A stretch of 64,000 nucleotides of DNA from Histophilus somni (GCF_014202395.1 NZ_JACHGQ010000002.1:1-64000); one strand, 5' to 3'; positions 12,201 through 20,314 are shown, numbered from the stretch's first letter. Notes: a model not told the origin generated them from the sequence alone. Made by a program: numbers and translations.

Positions 12201-12476
12201 GATACCAAAAACAATGAACTGCGGACACAAATGAACAATAATGATCGCAATATGCGTGCGGGTGTGGCACAAGCTGTTGCACAAGCGAACTTACCGATCA
12301 ATATATTACCGGGTAAAAGTACGTTAAGTTTGGCGACCGGTAACTATATGGGGAGTCAAGCCTTTGCGGTAGGTTATTCCAGAGTGTCCGATAACGGTAA
12401 ACTTAGCGTTAAGTTCAGCTTAGGACATGGCGATAAGAAAACTTCTGTGGGTGCAGGTATCGGTTATAGCTGGTAA
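225..12476 (+). CDS. giant trimeric autotransporter adhesin (YadA/Hsf-like), 4083 aa
   Basis: Surface-exposed adhesin secreted by the type V(c) route. Residues 1-70 form an extended signal peptide (ESPR-type MNKIFKTKYD start, hydrophobic core about 51-66, likely cleavage after SYA70). A YadA-like head with repeated AIG motifs covers roughly residues 125-690, and a neck with VATIGQL lies near 765. A long stalk of repeated modules follows. A second, shorter AIG head lies at about 2855-2970, a Ser/Thr/Pro/Gly-rich linker at about 3324-3408 and a charged helical coiled-coil-like segment at about 3670-3795. The last 90 or so residues are the YadA anchor, ending GIGYSW with a terminal aromatic. RBS AAAGAGAG lies 8-10 nt before the ATG. 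The protein is longer than H. influenzae Hsf (about 2400 aa, from memory). The reading frame is uninterrupted despite its length, so it is probably expressed. The ligand cannot be told from sequence. Confidence 0.95.
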   Translation: MNKIFKTKYDVTTGQCKAVSELASNRQIASSSKSKPKCGVFLGNFLGIFKFSPLVLLMSGMLGVSSVSYADITYIDMDGNTGAAGVRENWREADYWKKNGRENTLLTQVQNSPRKYDKDVNTNVYKSVIIGPHSAGVNTNHDQSTGVGMTILGHGAVGLASQTTAIGNNVYSGGQQATALGSDVMAAGYASIAIGNDDIANTYRDKLPEKTIMKIYGYDTNTRYSGTTYKNILNEQNFKIKYGINNGVDNRIYSPTYAAGVASIAIGSRSVAYGNASLAIGTLSFALANDSTAVGVRAFVNDDATGGVAIGDESRVFAANSFAIGNETEATNQGALTFGSGSKAVGIGSIAIGSNVASNALIASNGYETFQNSIMQHTQNSSPVVEVDRHNEYNTLFKIDENNLKYGDENHIVKLGFNASNPSNSKNPISEIIEKVISDKKRIAFSHERDEVIETTSKIYKTTKEGDHSISLGYHLSNNGDNTITIGSASVVRGANSVVLGALNNIGKYARNTIALGIGTNVYKENSVAIGTGINVIGAGAVAIGSGVGVTKDNTISIGYGSHGLSSESIVLGNSASLKDHSKKSILIGNSAKVENQSQNKNVKIANLKKGKFGLEAEKVELEMSAISIGTESYVYSEKGIALGDNAKIEANSENAIAFGTNSKASKKSAIALGNETEATMENSVALGYKSHTKYFYQDANKNTATLTGKEAIDLTPYVPEGSSYSLRTDKSAGIISVGWTKGNSGSQELGLRRIVGVAPGALDSDVATIGQLKALEYVKREGLVVYYTQEGNQLYKLVKSAEDGNFYKADTKYGTPIKELGSVSQDKVLVGAKGNKEESFDHKGKNFVNIGDKIRFGHLKDGEIKSDSDQAITGNQLKNVGDILGVSVNTPNNTQFDSYKFTAVDYKGSQKKQKTIFKDAIEELITAVNKGIVIQDADSHTGTLNLGSTLTIKAGNIDKPKADVDGFSSDNIKTSYQPTRKELLIGIKDKPVFKEVTISGTVNDRSDKKTLTTKEYVDGKLANVATSFTVNGNTGNYIVQSALNIKGKADASQHKNITTEAKTNEKELEISLNKDLKDIASITGEGIKSGKNTVYSKIAFNSTNGSNATTNVTISSNGANYTFDRTGFDMSDRRITRLQSGLNTQHHGPKGANGNPENVSKILDGSYITTIKGNAVNVSDLSNVAKAIVEKGLKFAGNSGSEITRKLGEKLTIKGNGTDLTSKTDSNKGEITFTLHKATSIDDNTATNSNKDKVVTAGAVKTYLDSKIDEISTTLGLEADNSKNSGPTGKVNLKNEKLKVAGTSDEIETKVEQDKQSITLSFAQNTKNKLGMITVDGDKLALGKNAKPVDKMTAPKEAKVTVGSDNLKFNWTGGVSADDKEQSKKSVISVGDTGKEHLITHVAAGKVEVNSTDAINGSQLYGVVDAFSKLAINVLGAKADLTSGFKKSSFDVVKYNGNTNTQTSKEMTFKDAIGQNTTAINKGLIISDGGTPAGKGTLQLGDTLHIKAGNIDKPTSNVDGYSSDNIKTSYQPTSKELLIGIKDKPTFKEVKISGTVTDNSDGTTLTTKTYVDGKLANFAANFDVKGDNNNVVYTLNKQNNVLNINGDTKNITTAVDKNAKKVSITLKEALTGITSIGKDTNNQIAFSDSGTILKAGGSSLNLTGSSGKVKISNVANGTSDNDAINKLQLNFVVSALGGEAKIGADGNVTAPSYTLANGNKASYTTVGDALSALDGALTSVNGAGITFSDGTMNNDFVRKNSENDKKVVIKSGSNINVSLSKTNSDKTGEFTVALNKDLEDINSITLKDSGGHSATNKTGKITIDGVTGDVKVQHGDGRASKIVIESGLNALTGNDEIQVTGGGKVFGNASLSLKDASIAGTKLKDNTIAEAKLDQGIKDKLNKTFMVKAGGTTSDNLIGNTLEFAAKDSNLTVELDKFNKKISYGLSSTLTGIESIAKDKTKISLADTKIKLMPEEGAALTLTKSDTDKVKISGLGDGQIDGASNEAITGKQLHDLAGKLGVAVSATSKTGFDEPKFAKINYHDQKNQGKTTFKGAIDDLIVAVNKGLVVGDGTATGTLQLGDTLHIKAGNIDKKSTSDDGFSSDNIKTSYQPNTKELLIGIKDKPSFKQVTVTEEINEKSPETALTTKKYVDSKATQNEQAIANQEIKYKANGAGDNKVKLSEGLDFKNDDNITVTAEAGGAITHKLNADLKNITSIAGKGDRGTTPKIEFNSTASGGNGSTPNVKITADGGEFTFGNEGLDLGSKKLTNLASGLGLKDAGTGNGNADIIKKVLAGTLDNGSNIKSTNAVNVKDLSEVAKALVEKGLSFEGNDGSSNKVTRKLGETLKIVGKGSGANSITTTKNNIKVSKNTANDGLEIGLSDTLTGIKSIGNGDNAKITLSGSNGSKDKISFKAGSSEVTLADGKFSGVSEINKESGKAALKLEADKATLESASGNSKVELKDKAVTITAKEDKGSLKLTENTATLESTKDGSNVTLDGTSATLSAGKNKGSIKVTNNGTQKIELSPENGSTVTFAKDTANGNTVKATGLSTIGKDDSNALVFKNGTGNTAELKVGGNALTFTPTNGAGNAKTVKISNVADGKIDTNSTEAITGKQLHALATHLGVDVDSSGKTTFTTPSFNPIKGGTSSTGGTTNSNTGPTTFKEAINQLITAVNGGLTFKGNDNGSSPSSTTLQLSGTLTIDSSTSKVKADGMAEATQKDITVSLAPSNGNNPQSAGTLTLKLNKATTVSDSDEKVVTSKAVAEKLKEYTPTAKLETDFLKVTGENIGKDEETKKTGRKTFGKNVGIAEIKLGDTEKSSTELVQADAVIEYLKGTGNKSVKISDNPETKADGEGSIAVGDKAIAQNVGAVAIGQNSGAKNNGAISIGKGSDVTEKDGIAIGTGTKVSGQSSVAIGEKNEVSNAQSYVLGSENNIKGRDVVAIGSKITADDKIHDAVILGNGSTGEANTVSVGGPDVGKQRRIIYVDTPKNKYDAVNKNYVDELKITYKANGNGATDKKQTVKLTDGLDFKKGENDNIQVKVAENGSIQHNLANQLKDINSIWGGKDEMGAKITLEKAKKEISLNESKLKDLTNGEIDDKSKDAVTGKQLADLANKLGIEVDTSKTTFKAPTFDDFKLKGINGNDGTVPKNIVEGLKNAVSKLNEGLKFNADLPASTNGTQNTPHYLGSTINIVRLASNTAGATSTPAPAETSSQPNIAEFKGDNLITRYTNESGNAKIEIGFKNAPMFEKVMLSQKQMYENGKNSKVGENDLITKSYLEEALSSFKFKVENGGGQTVEIGRGDTLKFTSGQNIKVDLAKNGTTPSSTGSTSPSDSAPAPTPAAPAPVSSAAPSSSSGGAGSNGGGSNSMASSGGSNGAGMATTTPTSTPTTTPTTTTPTTTAMVTIGTTEDLKNITSISSPSKGANAGTGGSGSTGENGAGSNTEVTKLTLEAEKGATFQVGNQGTEVNINKDGISLTPQSKDGKATLNKDGLTVGDKEAANGDKTHTVYGKNGLTVKGKDGSKEVVSLKVADGENSQGNNGGNGQSATLAFAKIGNGSGAGTGADAKGTGKITGLADIKPEETDGTLAANKNYVDEKVSDLNNNRPFDFYLGNEKVVKGADGSFHKADKPAEKLSEEEKKQVVIKAEPTTAPIGISNVASGLGITTPADEQKEKLNQLAEEVSEKVTALGEKMKDFSEKAEKFADLQLMVDSLKQTVDTMPDGKAKEKMHEDLEKYKTQLSASKKDKDDAKEAVKSARNELIEANGDYNAFSEAMAKVEELVESDSQAELSNVATIGDLQAVAKSGLKFKGNDGVEVRKQLSETLSITGEGTFNSNRTATGNIKVEMAQDGKGLEVKLSDQLKNMTSFETREVEGRKSTLDSNGLRVVNKGKDGTDDKAKSATYGAEAVVLEDKNKSDKAVMTAGGIRFADSSTQATALSTELNKNGLTVNGADGQIHIDGTKGVITVPNIKPNADGHVVVNKNYVDTKNNELRTQMNNNDRNMRAGVAQAVAQANLPINILPGKSTLSLATGNYMGSQAFAVGYSRVSDNGKLSVKFSLGHGDKKTSVGAGIGYSW
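3055..6690 (+). repeat. three long intragenic repeats in the adhesin stalk
   Basis: A module of about 240 bp occurs at about 3055-3296, 4716-4956 and 6457-6690. Each encodes an L..G.TL.IKAGNID segment, then SSDNIKTSYQP, ELLIGIKDKP and finally LTTK.YVD. Long stretches of the first two copies are nearly identical at the DNA level (compare 3120-3210 with 4780-4870). The copies are 1.65-1.75 kb apart and in the same frame, so recombination between them would remove or add whole stalk units without breaking the gene. Confidence 0.85.
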
Positions 12477-12495
12477 TTCTTGATTGCTATCCATC

Positions 12496-12522
12496 AAAAA
12501 AGGGCGTTTATACGCCCTTTTT

Positions 12523-12523
<1 letters not shown>
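12496..12523. terminator. bidirectional terminator between the adhesin and ferredoxin genes
   Basis: An 11-bp stem AAAAAAGGGCG / CGCCCTTTTTT with a 6-nt loop at 507-512 of this kilobase. It has a T run on the plus strand and an A run on the other side, so it can end both the adhesin and the converging ferredoxin transcript. The ferredoxin stop codon begins on its last base. Confidence 0.85.
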
Positions 12524-12813
<290 letters not shown>

Positions 12814-12949
12814 TTATAAAGAATATCCGTTGAAAACTGAATAGGGATTTCAGTTATTCCGGATTGAATTATTATTAATAGAAACGTGAGTTTTTTGTTA
12901 ATGATTTAATTTATGCAACAAGATATTAAAGCCAATTTGATCTAGTTCG

Positions 12950-12977
12950 TTACAACCTGTTCATAACTAGGTATAAT
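12950..12977 (+). promoter_or_regulatory. promoter of pgk-fbaA
   Basis: TTACAA (12950-12955), 16-nt spacer, consensus TATAAT (12972-12977). It lies 45 nt before the pgk ATG, which is preceded by an AAGGGG ribosome-binding site. Confidence 0.65.
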
Positions 12978-13021
12978 GTGCGGTAGTTTTTATCAATTTT
13001 AACCAATATAAGGGGTGAATT

Positions 13022-14191
13022 ATGTCAGTAATTAAAATGACCGACCTAGATTTAGCAGGTAAGAGAGTATTTATTCGTGCAGATTTAAATGTGCCGGTAA
13101 AAGAGGGGAAAGTCACTTCCGATGCACGTATCAAAGCAACTATTCCTACGTTAAAACTTGCACTTGAGAAAGGTGCTAAAGTGATGGTAACTTCTCATTT
13201 AGGTCGTCCGACAGAGGGGGAATTTAAACCTGAAGATTCATTACAGCCTGTTGTTGATTATTTGAAAGGTGCCGGTTTTAATGTTCGTTTAGCGCAAGAT
13301 TATCTAAACGGTGTAGAAGTCAATGAAGGTGAAATTGTTGTTCTTGAAAACGTACGTGTGAATAAAGGTGAGAAGAAAAATGATCCGGAATTAAGTAAAA
13401 AATATGCCGCACTTTGTGATGTATTTGTTATGGATGCTTTCGGTACGGCTCACCGTGCACAAGCCTCAACTTACGGTGTAGCAGAGTTTGCCCCTGTTGC
13501 TTGTGCCGGTCCATTATTAGCGGCGGAATTAGAGGCGTTAGGTAAAGCATTAAAAGAGCCTCAGCGTCCAATGTTAGCGATTGTGGGAGGTTCAAAAGTA
13601 TCCACTAAATTAACTGTCTTGGACAGCTTATCAAAAATTGCTGACCAACTGATTGTTGGTGGCGGTATTGCGAATACTTTCATTGCTGCAGAGGGGCATA
13701 ATGTGGGTAAATCCTTATATGAAGCGGATTTAATTCCTGAAGCACAACGTTTATCAAAAGTAACGAATATTCCTGTTCCAGTTGATGTGCGTGTGGGCAC
13801 TGAATTTTCAGAAACCGCACTATCAACAGAAAAAAGTGTAGCCGACGTTTCCGGAGAAGAATCCATTTTTGATATTGGTGATAAATCAGCAGAGCAATTG
13901 GCTGATATTATCCGCAATGCAAAAACTATTCTTTGGAATGGTCCTGTGGGGGTCTTTGAATTCCCTAACTTTCGTAAAGGTACTGAAATCGTTTCTAATG
14001 CGATTGCTGAAGCAACCGCAAATGGTGCTTTCTCTATTGCCGGTGGTGGTGATACTTTGGCGGCGATTGATTTATTCGGTATCAAAGATAAAATTTCTTA
14101 TATTTCGACCGGTGGCGGTGCATTCTTAGAGTTTGTAGAGGGCAAAGTATTACCAGCGGTTGAAATTTTAGAAAAACGAGCAAATGGTTAA
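13022..14191 (+). CDS. pgk: phosphoglycerate kinase
   Basis: Cytoplasmic glycolytic enzyme that transfers phosphate from 1,3-bisphosphoglycerate to ADP. At 389 residues it is full length for bacterial Pgk. Visible family motifs are RADLNVPVK near residue 18, the HLGRP substrate loop near 62, GGSKVSTK near 193 (hinge and nucleotide site) and the Gly-rich GGGDT near 341. The start is supported by an AAGGGG RBS 6-8 nt upstream. fbaA follows after 91 nt on the same strand with no terminator between, giving the usual pgk-fba pair. Confidence 0.98.
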   Translation: MSVIKMTDLDLAGKRVFIRADLNVPVKEGKVTSDARIKATIPTLKLALEKGAKVMVTSHLGRPTEGEFKPEDSLQPVVDYLKGAGFNVRLAQDYLNGVEVNEGEIVVLENVRVNKGEKKNDPELSKKYAALCDVFVMDAFGTAHRAQASTYGVAEFAPVACAGPLLAAELEALGKALKEPQRPMLAIVGGSKVSTKLTVLDSLSKIADQLIVGGGIANTFIAAEGHNVGKSLYEADLIPEAQRLSKVTNIPVPVDVRVGTEFSETALSTEKSVADVSGEESIFDIGDKSAEQLADIIRNAKTILWNGPVGVFEFPNFRKGTEIVSNAIAEATANGAFSIAGGGDTLAAIDLFGIKDKISYISTGGGAFLEFVEGKVLPAVEILEKRANG

Positions 14192-14282
14192 TTTTGTAAA
14201 GTGAAAAGCATTATACTTTACGTTGTAGATTGATTTAATTTTTAGTAGTGCAAGAATTGCACGTTATATAGGAAATATAAAA

Positions 14283-15362
14283 ATGGCAAAATTACTAGAC
14301 ATTGTAAAACCTGGTGTATTAACCGGTAACGACGTTCAAAAAGTATTTGCTTACGCAAAAGCAAATAACTTTGCAATTCCGGCAGTAAACTGTGTTGGGA
14401 CAGATTCTGTGAATGCAGTATTAGAAACCGCTGCACGAGTAAAAGCACCTGTTATTATTCAATTCTCAAACGGCGGTGCGGCGTTTTATGCAGGAAAAGG
14501 AATTAAACCGGCTAGCGGTATTCGTCCGGATGTATTAGGTGCAATTGCGGCTGCTAAACATGTTCATACATTAGCGGCAGAATATGGTGTTCCGGTTATT
14601 CTTCATACCGACCATGCGGCAAAAAAATTACTTCCTTGGATTGACGGTTTATTGGAAGCAGGCGAGAAACACTTTGCTGAAACAGGCAAACCATTGTTCT
14701 CATCTCACATGATTGATTTATCCGAAGAGCCAATGGCAGAGAATATGGCAATTTGTCGTGAATACCTTGCCCGCATGGATAAAATGGGGATGACATTGGA
14801 AATCGAAATCGGTATTACCGGCGGTGAAGAAGATGGTGTAGATAACTCAGATGTTGATGAATCTAAACTTTATACTCAGCCGGAAGATGTCCTTTTTGTT
14901 TACGATCAATTAAGTCCAATCAGTCCACGTTTTACTATCGCAGCAGCATTTGGTAATGTTCACGGGGTATATAAACCGGGCAACGTAAAATTAAAACCGT
15001 CTATTTTAGGTGCATCACAAGAATTTGTTTCTAAAGAACGTAATCTTCCGGCGAAATCATTAGACTTCGTATTCCATGGCGGTTCAGGTTCTTCAACGGA
15101 AGAAATTCGTGAAGCGATCAGCTACGGTGCAATTAAAATGAATATTGACACGGATACTCAATGGGCAACTTGGGAAGGCGTTTTAAACTTCTATAAAGCA
15201 AATGAAGCTTATTTACAAGGTCAATTAGGTAATCCGGAAGGACCTGATGCACCGAATAAAAAATACTATGATCCTCGAGTTTGGTTACGCAAAGCAGAAG
15301 AATCTATGTCTAAACGGTTAGAAAAATCTTTCGAAGATTTGAACTGTGTTGATGTACTGTAA
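14283..15362 (+). CDS. fbaA: class II fructose-bisphosphate aldolase
   Basis: Zinc-dependent aldolase that cleaves fructose 1,6-bisphosphate to dihydroxyacetone phosphate and glyceraldehyde 3-phosphate. 359 residues, the normal length for class IIA. The metal-binding HTDHAAK motif is near residue 108, the acidic GGEEDGVDN loop near 180 and the phosphate-binding FHGGSGSS near 264. RBS AGGAAA precedes the ATG. It is probably co-transcribed with pgk and ends at the uptake-signal hairpin just downstream. Confidence 0.98.
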   Translation: MAKLLDIVKPGVLTGNDVQKVFAYAKANNFAIPAVNCVGTDSVNAVLETAARVKAPVIIQFSNGGAAFYAGKGIKPASGIRPDVLGAIAAAKHVHTLAAEYGVPVILHTDHAAKKLLPWIDGLLEAGEKHFAETGKPLFSSHMIDLSEEPMAENMAICREYLARMDKMGMTLEIEIGITGGEEDGVDNSDVDESKLYTQPEDVLFVYDQLSPISPRFTIAAAFGNVHGVYKPGNVKLKPSILGASQEFVSKERNLPAKSLDFVFHGGSGSSTEEIREAISYGAIKMNIDTDTQWATWEGVLNFYKANEAYLQGQLGNPEGPDAPNKKYYDPRVWLRKAEESMSKRLEKSFEDLNCVDVL

Positions 15363-15384
15363 TTTTTCAACATAATCTAAAAGA

Positions 15385-15407
15385 AAACCGCACTTAATGT
15401 GCGGTTT
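15385..15407. terminator. terminator built from uptake-signal halves, between fbaA and lptD
   Basis: AAACCGCAC / GTGCGGTTT, 9-bp stem with a 5-nt loop, followed by GTTTTTT. The left arm contains an exact uptake signal (15387-15395). It sits between converging fbaA and lptD and can serve both. Confidence 0.8.
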
Positions 15408-15438
15408 GTTTTTTGGTGTGTTTCGTTAAATTTGAACG

Positions 15439-17784
15439 TTAGTATAGACTAAAGGCTTTAATATAAGGCAGTTTTCCTTTTTTCAGCATTTCATCTATAT
15501 TATTTTTATGATCCGAAGGAGATAATCCACGTAACTCAAAAGTGAGGCTTAAGCTATTATCATAAAGCACTTCATCATTGCGTTGATTTGCTCTATTGGT
15601 TACATAACGTCTTGCTCCAACACCTATAGACCAGCAACAAGAGTTATATTGTATTCCCAAATATTGTTCAACCGGCTTTTTCAATGCGAGATCTTGATAA
15701 TAGCGACCAACCAGTGTCCAATGATCAGTTAGCTCCCAAGCTGTTGTCATACCAAGTTGTTTTATACTTTGCTGATAAGTATTTCTACCTTTCAAATTTT
15801 GATTGATATAAGATTGGTTAACATAGCGATAACTGAGCTGGATTAAGTTGTTTTTCTCCGGATTGTATTCTAAGACGGTATTTGCCAAAGATGTTTGGTT
15901 TAAATGTGTGTCATATTGATAACTTCCACGCCAATTCCATTTGCTATTGATACGCCAGTTACTTTCTAAAGACCAGGAAGAAGATCTGCCTTGAGCCGTA
16001 TTTTTTGGATTATTATCTGTGCGAGAGTCTTTAAGGTAATAAATTTGTCCAATAGATAAGTTAAAGCGTTCATTTGCATTTTTATCATAAAATCTGGTCG
16101 TTCCACCAAGAGTAATTTGATTTGCTGAAACTATGCGATCTAAACCGCTATAACGGCGATCTCGAAACAAAGAAAAATAATCCTGTTGTAATAAAGTTGA
16201 GTCGTAACCGAAACCTAAGTAATCATTATTTTGTTGTTTTAGACCAATATCCGACTGATCTTTATAAGGGCGGTACAAATATTGAAATCTTGGCTCAAGA
16301 GTTTGGGTATAACCTTCAATGAAACTTTGTCTATTTGCTAAGACCGTTTGAAAATCCAGCTTGATTTGTGGTAAAACACGATTAACCGTTTTTTTAATCT
16401 CTTCTGCATTTTCTCCTTTACCTCGTTTTTGTAGATAGCGTGTTGCGTAAAGTTTAGTTTCAATATTTAAACTGCCGTAACGATTGGAAAGTGGAAAAGT
16501 CAAACTCGGTTCTATATGGAAACGCCAAGCAGTTGGCATTAACGCACTGTCATTATCAAAACGAACTACTTGTGAAAATAAACTAAAGTCAACTAAGCCA
16601 TTAGCAATTTCGTTGCGATAATAATTAAAATCAATTTGTGGCAACGCACGATAAGGTCCAATATCTACTTTATCGAAAATTTGGAATTGTTTCGCTGAAA
16701 TAGAAAGGTTGTAATTCGGTTGATAGTAAGAAATGCTCGCCTGTTGATCTACATATCCGTCTGTACTGTTTCCATATTCAGACTCAAAATCATTGAAATA
16801 ATGTTTATCGCTTACTTTTGTATAATTTACATTTAAACGCCAATCTTTTAGAAAATGAGAATTATGTCCCCAATAAAAGAGATGACGTGAACGAGCCGTA
16901 TTTAAATAGTCAGAATGACGATCTGTTTTTAAGTATTCAACGACAAATTTTCCCTCACCGATACGAGTCAGATAGCGAGTTTCTGCATTTAATTGCCAAC
17001 CTCGATGAGACATATATTTAGGGGTAAATGTCGCATCAAAGTTTGGTGCTATATTCCAATAAAACGGTTGTGCATACCAATAACCATGCCGAGTTGAGAT
17101 ACCTGCTTTGGGAATAAGTAATCCGGATCGACGGCGATCACCGATAGGTAATTGTAAGTAAGGCGTGTAGAAAATAGGGATACCGGATACTTTAAAACGA
17201 GCATGCCACATTTCCGCATATTCTTCTTGAATATGTTGACGCATTTCCTTAGCCTCAATTGACCAAGCTTCGCTATTAGGCAAACAAGATGTGAAGGTTG
17301 CATTTTTCATCACTCGATAATGTTCACGAAGTTCAACTTCATCAGCAGTTCCCCGCCCTTGTCGTCCAACCAATTGATAATCTGCATCTTGGATATTGGC
17401 ATCTTTGCTATCAAGGTGAATTTTAGCATTATCACCATTGAGCTGAATTAAATTATCTTTGTAGTCAAACCCATTTTTAGCATACGCATAACGTTTCGCA
17501 TTATCTTTTCCGTGTTGCTCAATTTCAATCATTCCCGCTGTTAAATGACGGTTGCCCTGTTTAACATTAACATTTCCTTCGTATTGAGCATGTGTCGATT
17601 GATTCATTTTGGCGTGATCCGCTTCAATATAAACCGGCAATTCATTGGGATCGCCTTGAACGATTTCACCTTGAAAATGAGGAACACCGATCAAACATTG
17701 CTGTTGTAAGTTCGCTTGACTGGACGTGCTATAAAGTGCGGTCAAAATTGACAGAGAAAGTACAGTGTAATAATTTTTTTTCAT
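15439..17784 (-). CDS. lptD: LPS-assembly protein LptD
   Basis: Outer-membrane beta-barrel that, with LptE, inserts lipopolysaccharide into the outer leaflet. 781 residues with a cleavable signal peptide (hydrophobic stretch ending SSQA24). An OstA/LptA-like periplasmic domain covers roughly residues 50-160, and a C-terminal barrel rich in aromatic strand ends follows. The cysteine arrangement matches E. coli LptD: one Cys at residue 30, one near 170 (TSCLPN) and a vicinal pair near 722 (NSCCWS). These form the non-consecutive disulfides in that family. It is transcribed alone and divergently from tal. An uptake signal lies inside the signal-peptide region (17734-17742). Confidence 0.97.
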   Translation of the reverse strand: MKKNYYTVLSLSILTALYSTSSQANLQQQCLIGVPHFQGEIVQGDPNELPVYIEADHAKMNQSTHAQYEGNVNVKQGNRHLTAGMIEIEQHGKDNAKRYAYAKNGFDYKDNLIQLNGDNAKIHLDSKDANIQDADYQLVGRQGRGTADEVELREHYRVMKNATFTSCLPNSEAWSIEAKEMRQHIQEEYAEMWHARFKVSGIPIFYTPYLQLPIGDRRRSGLLIPKAGISTRHGYWYAQPFYWNIAPNFDATFTPKYMSHRGWQLNAETRYLTRIGEGKFVVEYLKTDRHSDYLNTARSRHLFYWGHNSHFLKDWRLNVNYTKVSDKHYFNDFESEYGNSTDGYVDQQASISYYQPNYNLSISAKQFQIFDKVDIGPYRALPQIDFNYYRNEIANGLVDFSLFSQVVRFDNDSALMPTAWRFHIEPSLTFPLSNRYGSLNIETKLYATRYLQKRGKGENAEEIKKTVNRVLPQIKLDFQTVLANRQSFIEGYTQTLEPRFQYLYRPYKDQSDIGLKQQNNDYLGFGYDSTLLQQDYFSLFRDRRYSGLDRIVSANQITLGGTTRFYDKNANERFNLSIGQIYYLKDSRTDNNPKNTAQGRSSSWSLESNWRINSKWNWRGSYQYDTHLNQTSLANTVLEYNPEKNNLIQLSYRYVNQSYINQNLKGRNTYQQSIKQLGMTTAWELTDHWTLVGRYYQDLALKKPVEQYLGIQYNSCCWSIGVGARRYVTNRANQRNDEVLYDNSLSLTFELRGLSPSDHKNNIDEMLKKGKLPYIKAFSLY

Positions 17785-17971
17785 TGTTGAGCTATTTTGT
17801 TTGCCAAAAATTGCCCTCGATTATAAATAAAATTGTGCTAAAAAGCATTATAAATAAGGTGAAGAATATACTTATTCTGTGCGCTTAAAAGTAAAATAAT
17901 GATTTCATAATTTCAAAGATATGGTATTGTATGCGAGTTCAATTCTTTATAGCTAAATAAAAGGAAAGACT

Positions 17972-18925
17972 ATGACAACACAATTAGACGCTTTGCGTAA
18001 TATGACCGTGGTAGTTGCCGATACGGGAGATATTGATGCGATTAAAAAATATCAACCGCAAGATGCAACCACAAATCCCTCTTTAATTTTAAGTGCATCA
18101 TCATTACCGCAATATGCTCCATTAATTGATGAAGCGATTGCTTATGCGAAAGCAAAAAGTGCGGATAAAACACAGCAACTAATTGATGCAGAAGACAAAC
18201 TGGCAGTAAATATCGGTTTAGAAATTTTAAAAATTGTTCCGGGACGTATTTCTACTGAAGTAGATGCCCGTCTTTCTTATGATACACAAGCAACGGTAGA
18301 AAAAGCACGTAAACTTATCGCACTTTATAACGAAGCAGGTATTAGCAACGATCGTATTTTGATCAAAATTGCTTCTACATGGCAAGGTATTCGTGCTGCA
18401 GAAATTCTTGAAAAAGAAGGGATTAATTGTAACTTAACGCTATTGTTCTCTGAAGCACAGGCTCGAGCTTGTGCTGAAGCAGGTGTTTATTTAATTTCAC
18501 CTTTTGTAGGACGTATTCTTGACTGGTATAAAGCAAACAGTGATAAGAAAGAATATGCACCGGCGGAAGATCCGGGCGTCATTTCTGTTACAAAAATTTA
18601 CAATTACTATAAACAATACGGTTATAACACTGTTGTTATGGGAGCAAGTTTCCGTAATGTAGGTGAAATTACTGAATTGGCAGGTTGCGATCGTTTGACT
18701 ATTGCACCGGCATTATTAAAAGAATTACAAGAAAATAGCACCGCACTTGTGCGTAAATTAGCGTTTAAAGGTGAAGTTAAAGCAAAACCTCAACCGTTAA
18801 CCGAAAGCCAATTTTATTGGCAACACAATAGCGATCCAATGGCAGTTGAGAAATTAGCTGACGGTATCCGTAAATTTGCTATTGACCAAGAAAAATTGGA
18901 AAAAATGTTACTAGAGAAATTCTAA
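17972..18925 (+). CDS. tal: transaldolase (TalB type)
   Basis: Pentose-phosphate enzyme that transfers a dihydroxyacetone unit between sedoheptulose 7-phosphate and glyceraldehyde 3-phosphate. 317 residues, the usual length for the classical TalB subfamily. DATTNPSLI near residue 30 and the Schiff-base lysine segment LIKIASTW near 130 are visible. RBS AAAGGAAAG lies just before the ATG. It is monocistronic: divergent lptD upstream, palindromic terminator downstream. Confidence 0.97.
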   Translation: MTTQLDALRNMTVVVADTGDIDAIKKYQPQDATTNPSLILSASSLPQYAPLIDEAIAYAKAKSADKTQQLIDAEDKLAVNIGLEILKIVPGRISTEVDARLSYDTQATVEKARKLIALYNEAGISNDRILIKIASTWQGIRAAEILEKEGINCNLTLLFSEAQARACAEAGVYLISPFVGRILDWYKANSDKKEYAPAEDPGVISVTKIYNYYKQYGYNTVVMGASFRNVGEITELAGCDRLTIAPALLKELQENSTALVRKLAFKGEVKAKPQPLTESQFYWQHNSDPMAVEKLADGIRKFAIDQEKLEKMLLEKF

Positions 18926-18941
18926 CATTGTATTAAAAATG

Positions 18942-18969
18942 AATAAGGACGAAAATTTTCGTCCTTATT
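18942..18969. terminator. perfect palindromic terminator between tal and oadB
   Basis: A 14-bp perfect inverted repeat (AATAAGGACGAAAA and its complement, no spacer) followed by TTTTATTTT. It lies between converging tal and oadB. Confidence 0.85.
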
Positions 18970-18997
18970 TTTATTTTCAATCTTAAGGGAATGATTT

Positions 18998-20302
18998 TTA
19001 CATCGTTGCTGCAATATATTTTAACATCACGCCTGCTGCAATGGCGGATCCGATCACGCCGGCAACGTTTGGTCCCATTGCGTGCATTAATAAAAAGTTC
19101 TGATGATCAGCCTCTAAGCCTAATTTATTCGATACTCGAGCCGCCATTGGCACGGCGGAAACACCTGCCGAACCGATAAGCGGATTGATTTTATCTTTAC
19201 TAAAGCAGTTCATCAATTTTGCCATTAGGACGCCACTCGCTGTCCCTATGGCGAAAGCGATTATGCCGAGCAATAAGATACCTAACGTTTGCGGTTGTAG
19301 GAATTTATCTGCAACTAATTTTGCACCAACGGATAATCCGAGGAAAATTGTTACAATATTGATTAAGGCATTTTGTGCAGTATCACTTAAACGCTCAACT
19401 ACCCCACTTACTCTCATTAAATTACCAAAGCAAAACATTCCTAATAACGGTGCTGCATCAGGCAATAATAAAGCAACAAGCACCAATAACACGATCGGGA
19501 ACAAGATTTTTTCCCGATTACTGACATTACGCAGTTGCACCATTTTAATTTTACGCTCTTGTTTAGTGGTTAAAAGACGCATTATTGGCGGTTGGATAAG
19601 TGGGACTAATGCCATATAGGAATAAGCAGCAACGGCGATAGCCCCCAATAATTCAGGGGCAAGTTTACTTGCCAGATAAATAGCGGTTGGACCATCAGCA
19701 CCACCAATAATCCCTATTGCCGCAGCTTGAGGCAAGGTAAATTCAATGATCCCTAACCCGTTTAATGCTAACGCCCCTAGCACAGTGGCAAAAATTCCGA
19801 ATTGTGCAGCCGCACCCAGTAATAAAGTTTTTGGATTAGCAAGCAATGGACCAAAATCCGTCATTGCACCAACCCCCATAAAGATAATCAATGGTGCGGC
19901 ACCTGAATTAATGGCGACATCATAAAAAGTGGACAACACACCATCGGTATAGCCTAAATCTTTCGCTAATAATTCTGCTTGCACATGTAACAACGCCGGT
20001 GCTTTTTCCAGTACCTGTTTTATTGCCTGTACGTCGGTATCGCTATGCAGTAAATTTGCAAGCGTAGATAAATGTTGGTTGTTATTGCTATGAAGTAAAT
20101 TTTCCAGTGCCGAAAACGCCATATTCGCTTCAGGAATATTGGATAAAAGTCCCCCAAATCCAATCGGTAGCAATAAGAGCGGTTCAAATTTTTTCACAAC
20201 TGCAAGGTAGAGTAAGAGCAAGCTGATGACAAGCATAATTGCCTGCCCCCAACTTAAATGCATAATGCCTGTTCCTTGTAATAGGGCGAGAATACTTTCC
20301 AT
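18998..20302 (-). CDS. oadB: oxaloacetate decarboxylase, beta subunit (Na+ pump)
   Basis: Integral membrane subunit that decarboxylates carboxybiotin and couples this to sodium export. 434 residues with many hydrophobic segments. Conserved polar signatures lie in membrane regions: [15 protein letters not shown] about residue 200 and a [23 protein letters not shown] segment near 380. It is the last gene of oadG-oadA-oadB and starts 12 nt after oadA. Together these form the membrane-bound decarboxylase, which makes pyruvate from oxaloacetate during anaerobic use of citrate or other C4 acids. No citrate-lyase genes are in the window. Confidence 0.95.
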   Translation of the reverse strand: MESILALLQGTGIMHLSWGQAIMLVISLLLLYLAVVKKFEPLLLLPIGFGGLLSNIPEANMAFSALENLLHSNNNQHLSTLANLLHSDTDVQAIKQVLEKAPALLHVQAELLAKDLGYTDGVLSTFYDVAINSGAAPLIIFMGVGAMTDFGPLLANPKTLLLGAAAQFGIFATVLGALALNGLGIIEFTLPQAAAIGIIGGADGPTAIYLASKLAPELLGAIAVAAYSYMALVPLIQPPIMRLLTTKQERKIKMVQLRNVSNREKILFPIVLLVLVALLLPDAAPLLGMFCFGNLMRVSGVVERLSDTAQNALINIVTIFLGLSVGAKLVADKFLQPQTLGILLLGIIAFAIGTASGVLMAKLMNCFSKDKINPLIGSAGVSAVPMAARVSNKLGLEADHQNFLLMHAMGPNVAGVIGSAIAAGVMLKYIAATM

Positions 20303-20314
20303 ACTAATCTCCGA

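Noticed and set aside
13561-14085. 174-codon minus-strand open frame over pgk
   Set aside because: Antisense shadow of a highly conserved gene with no RBS or homology.
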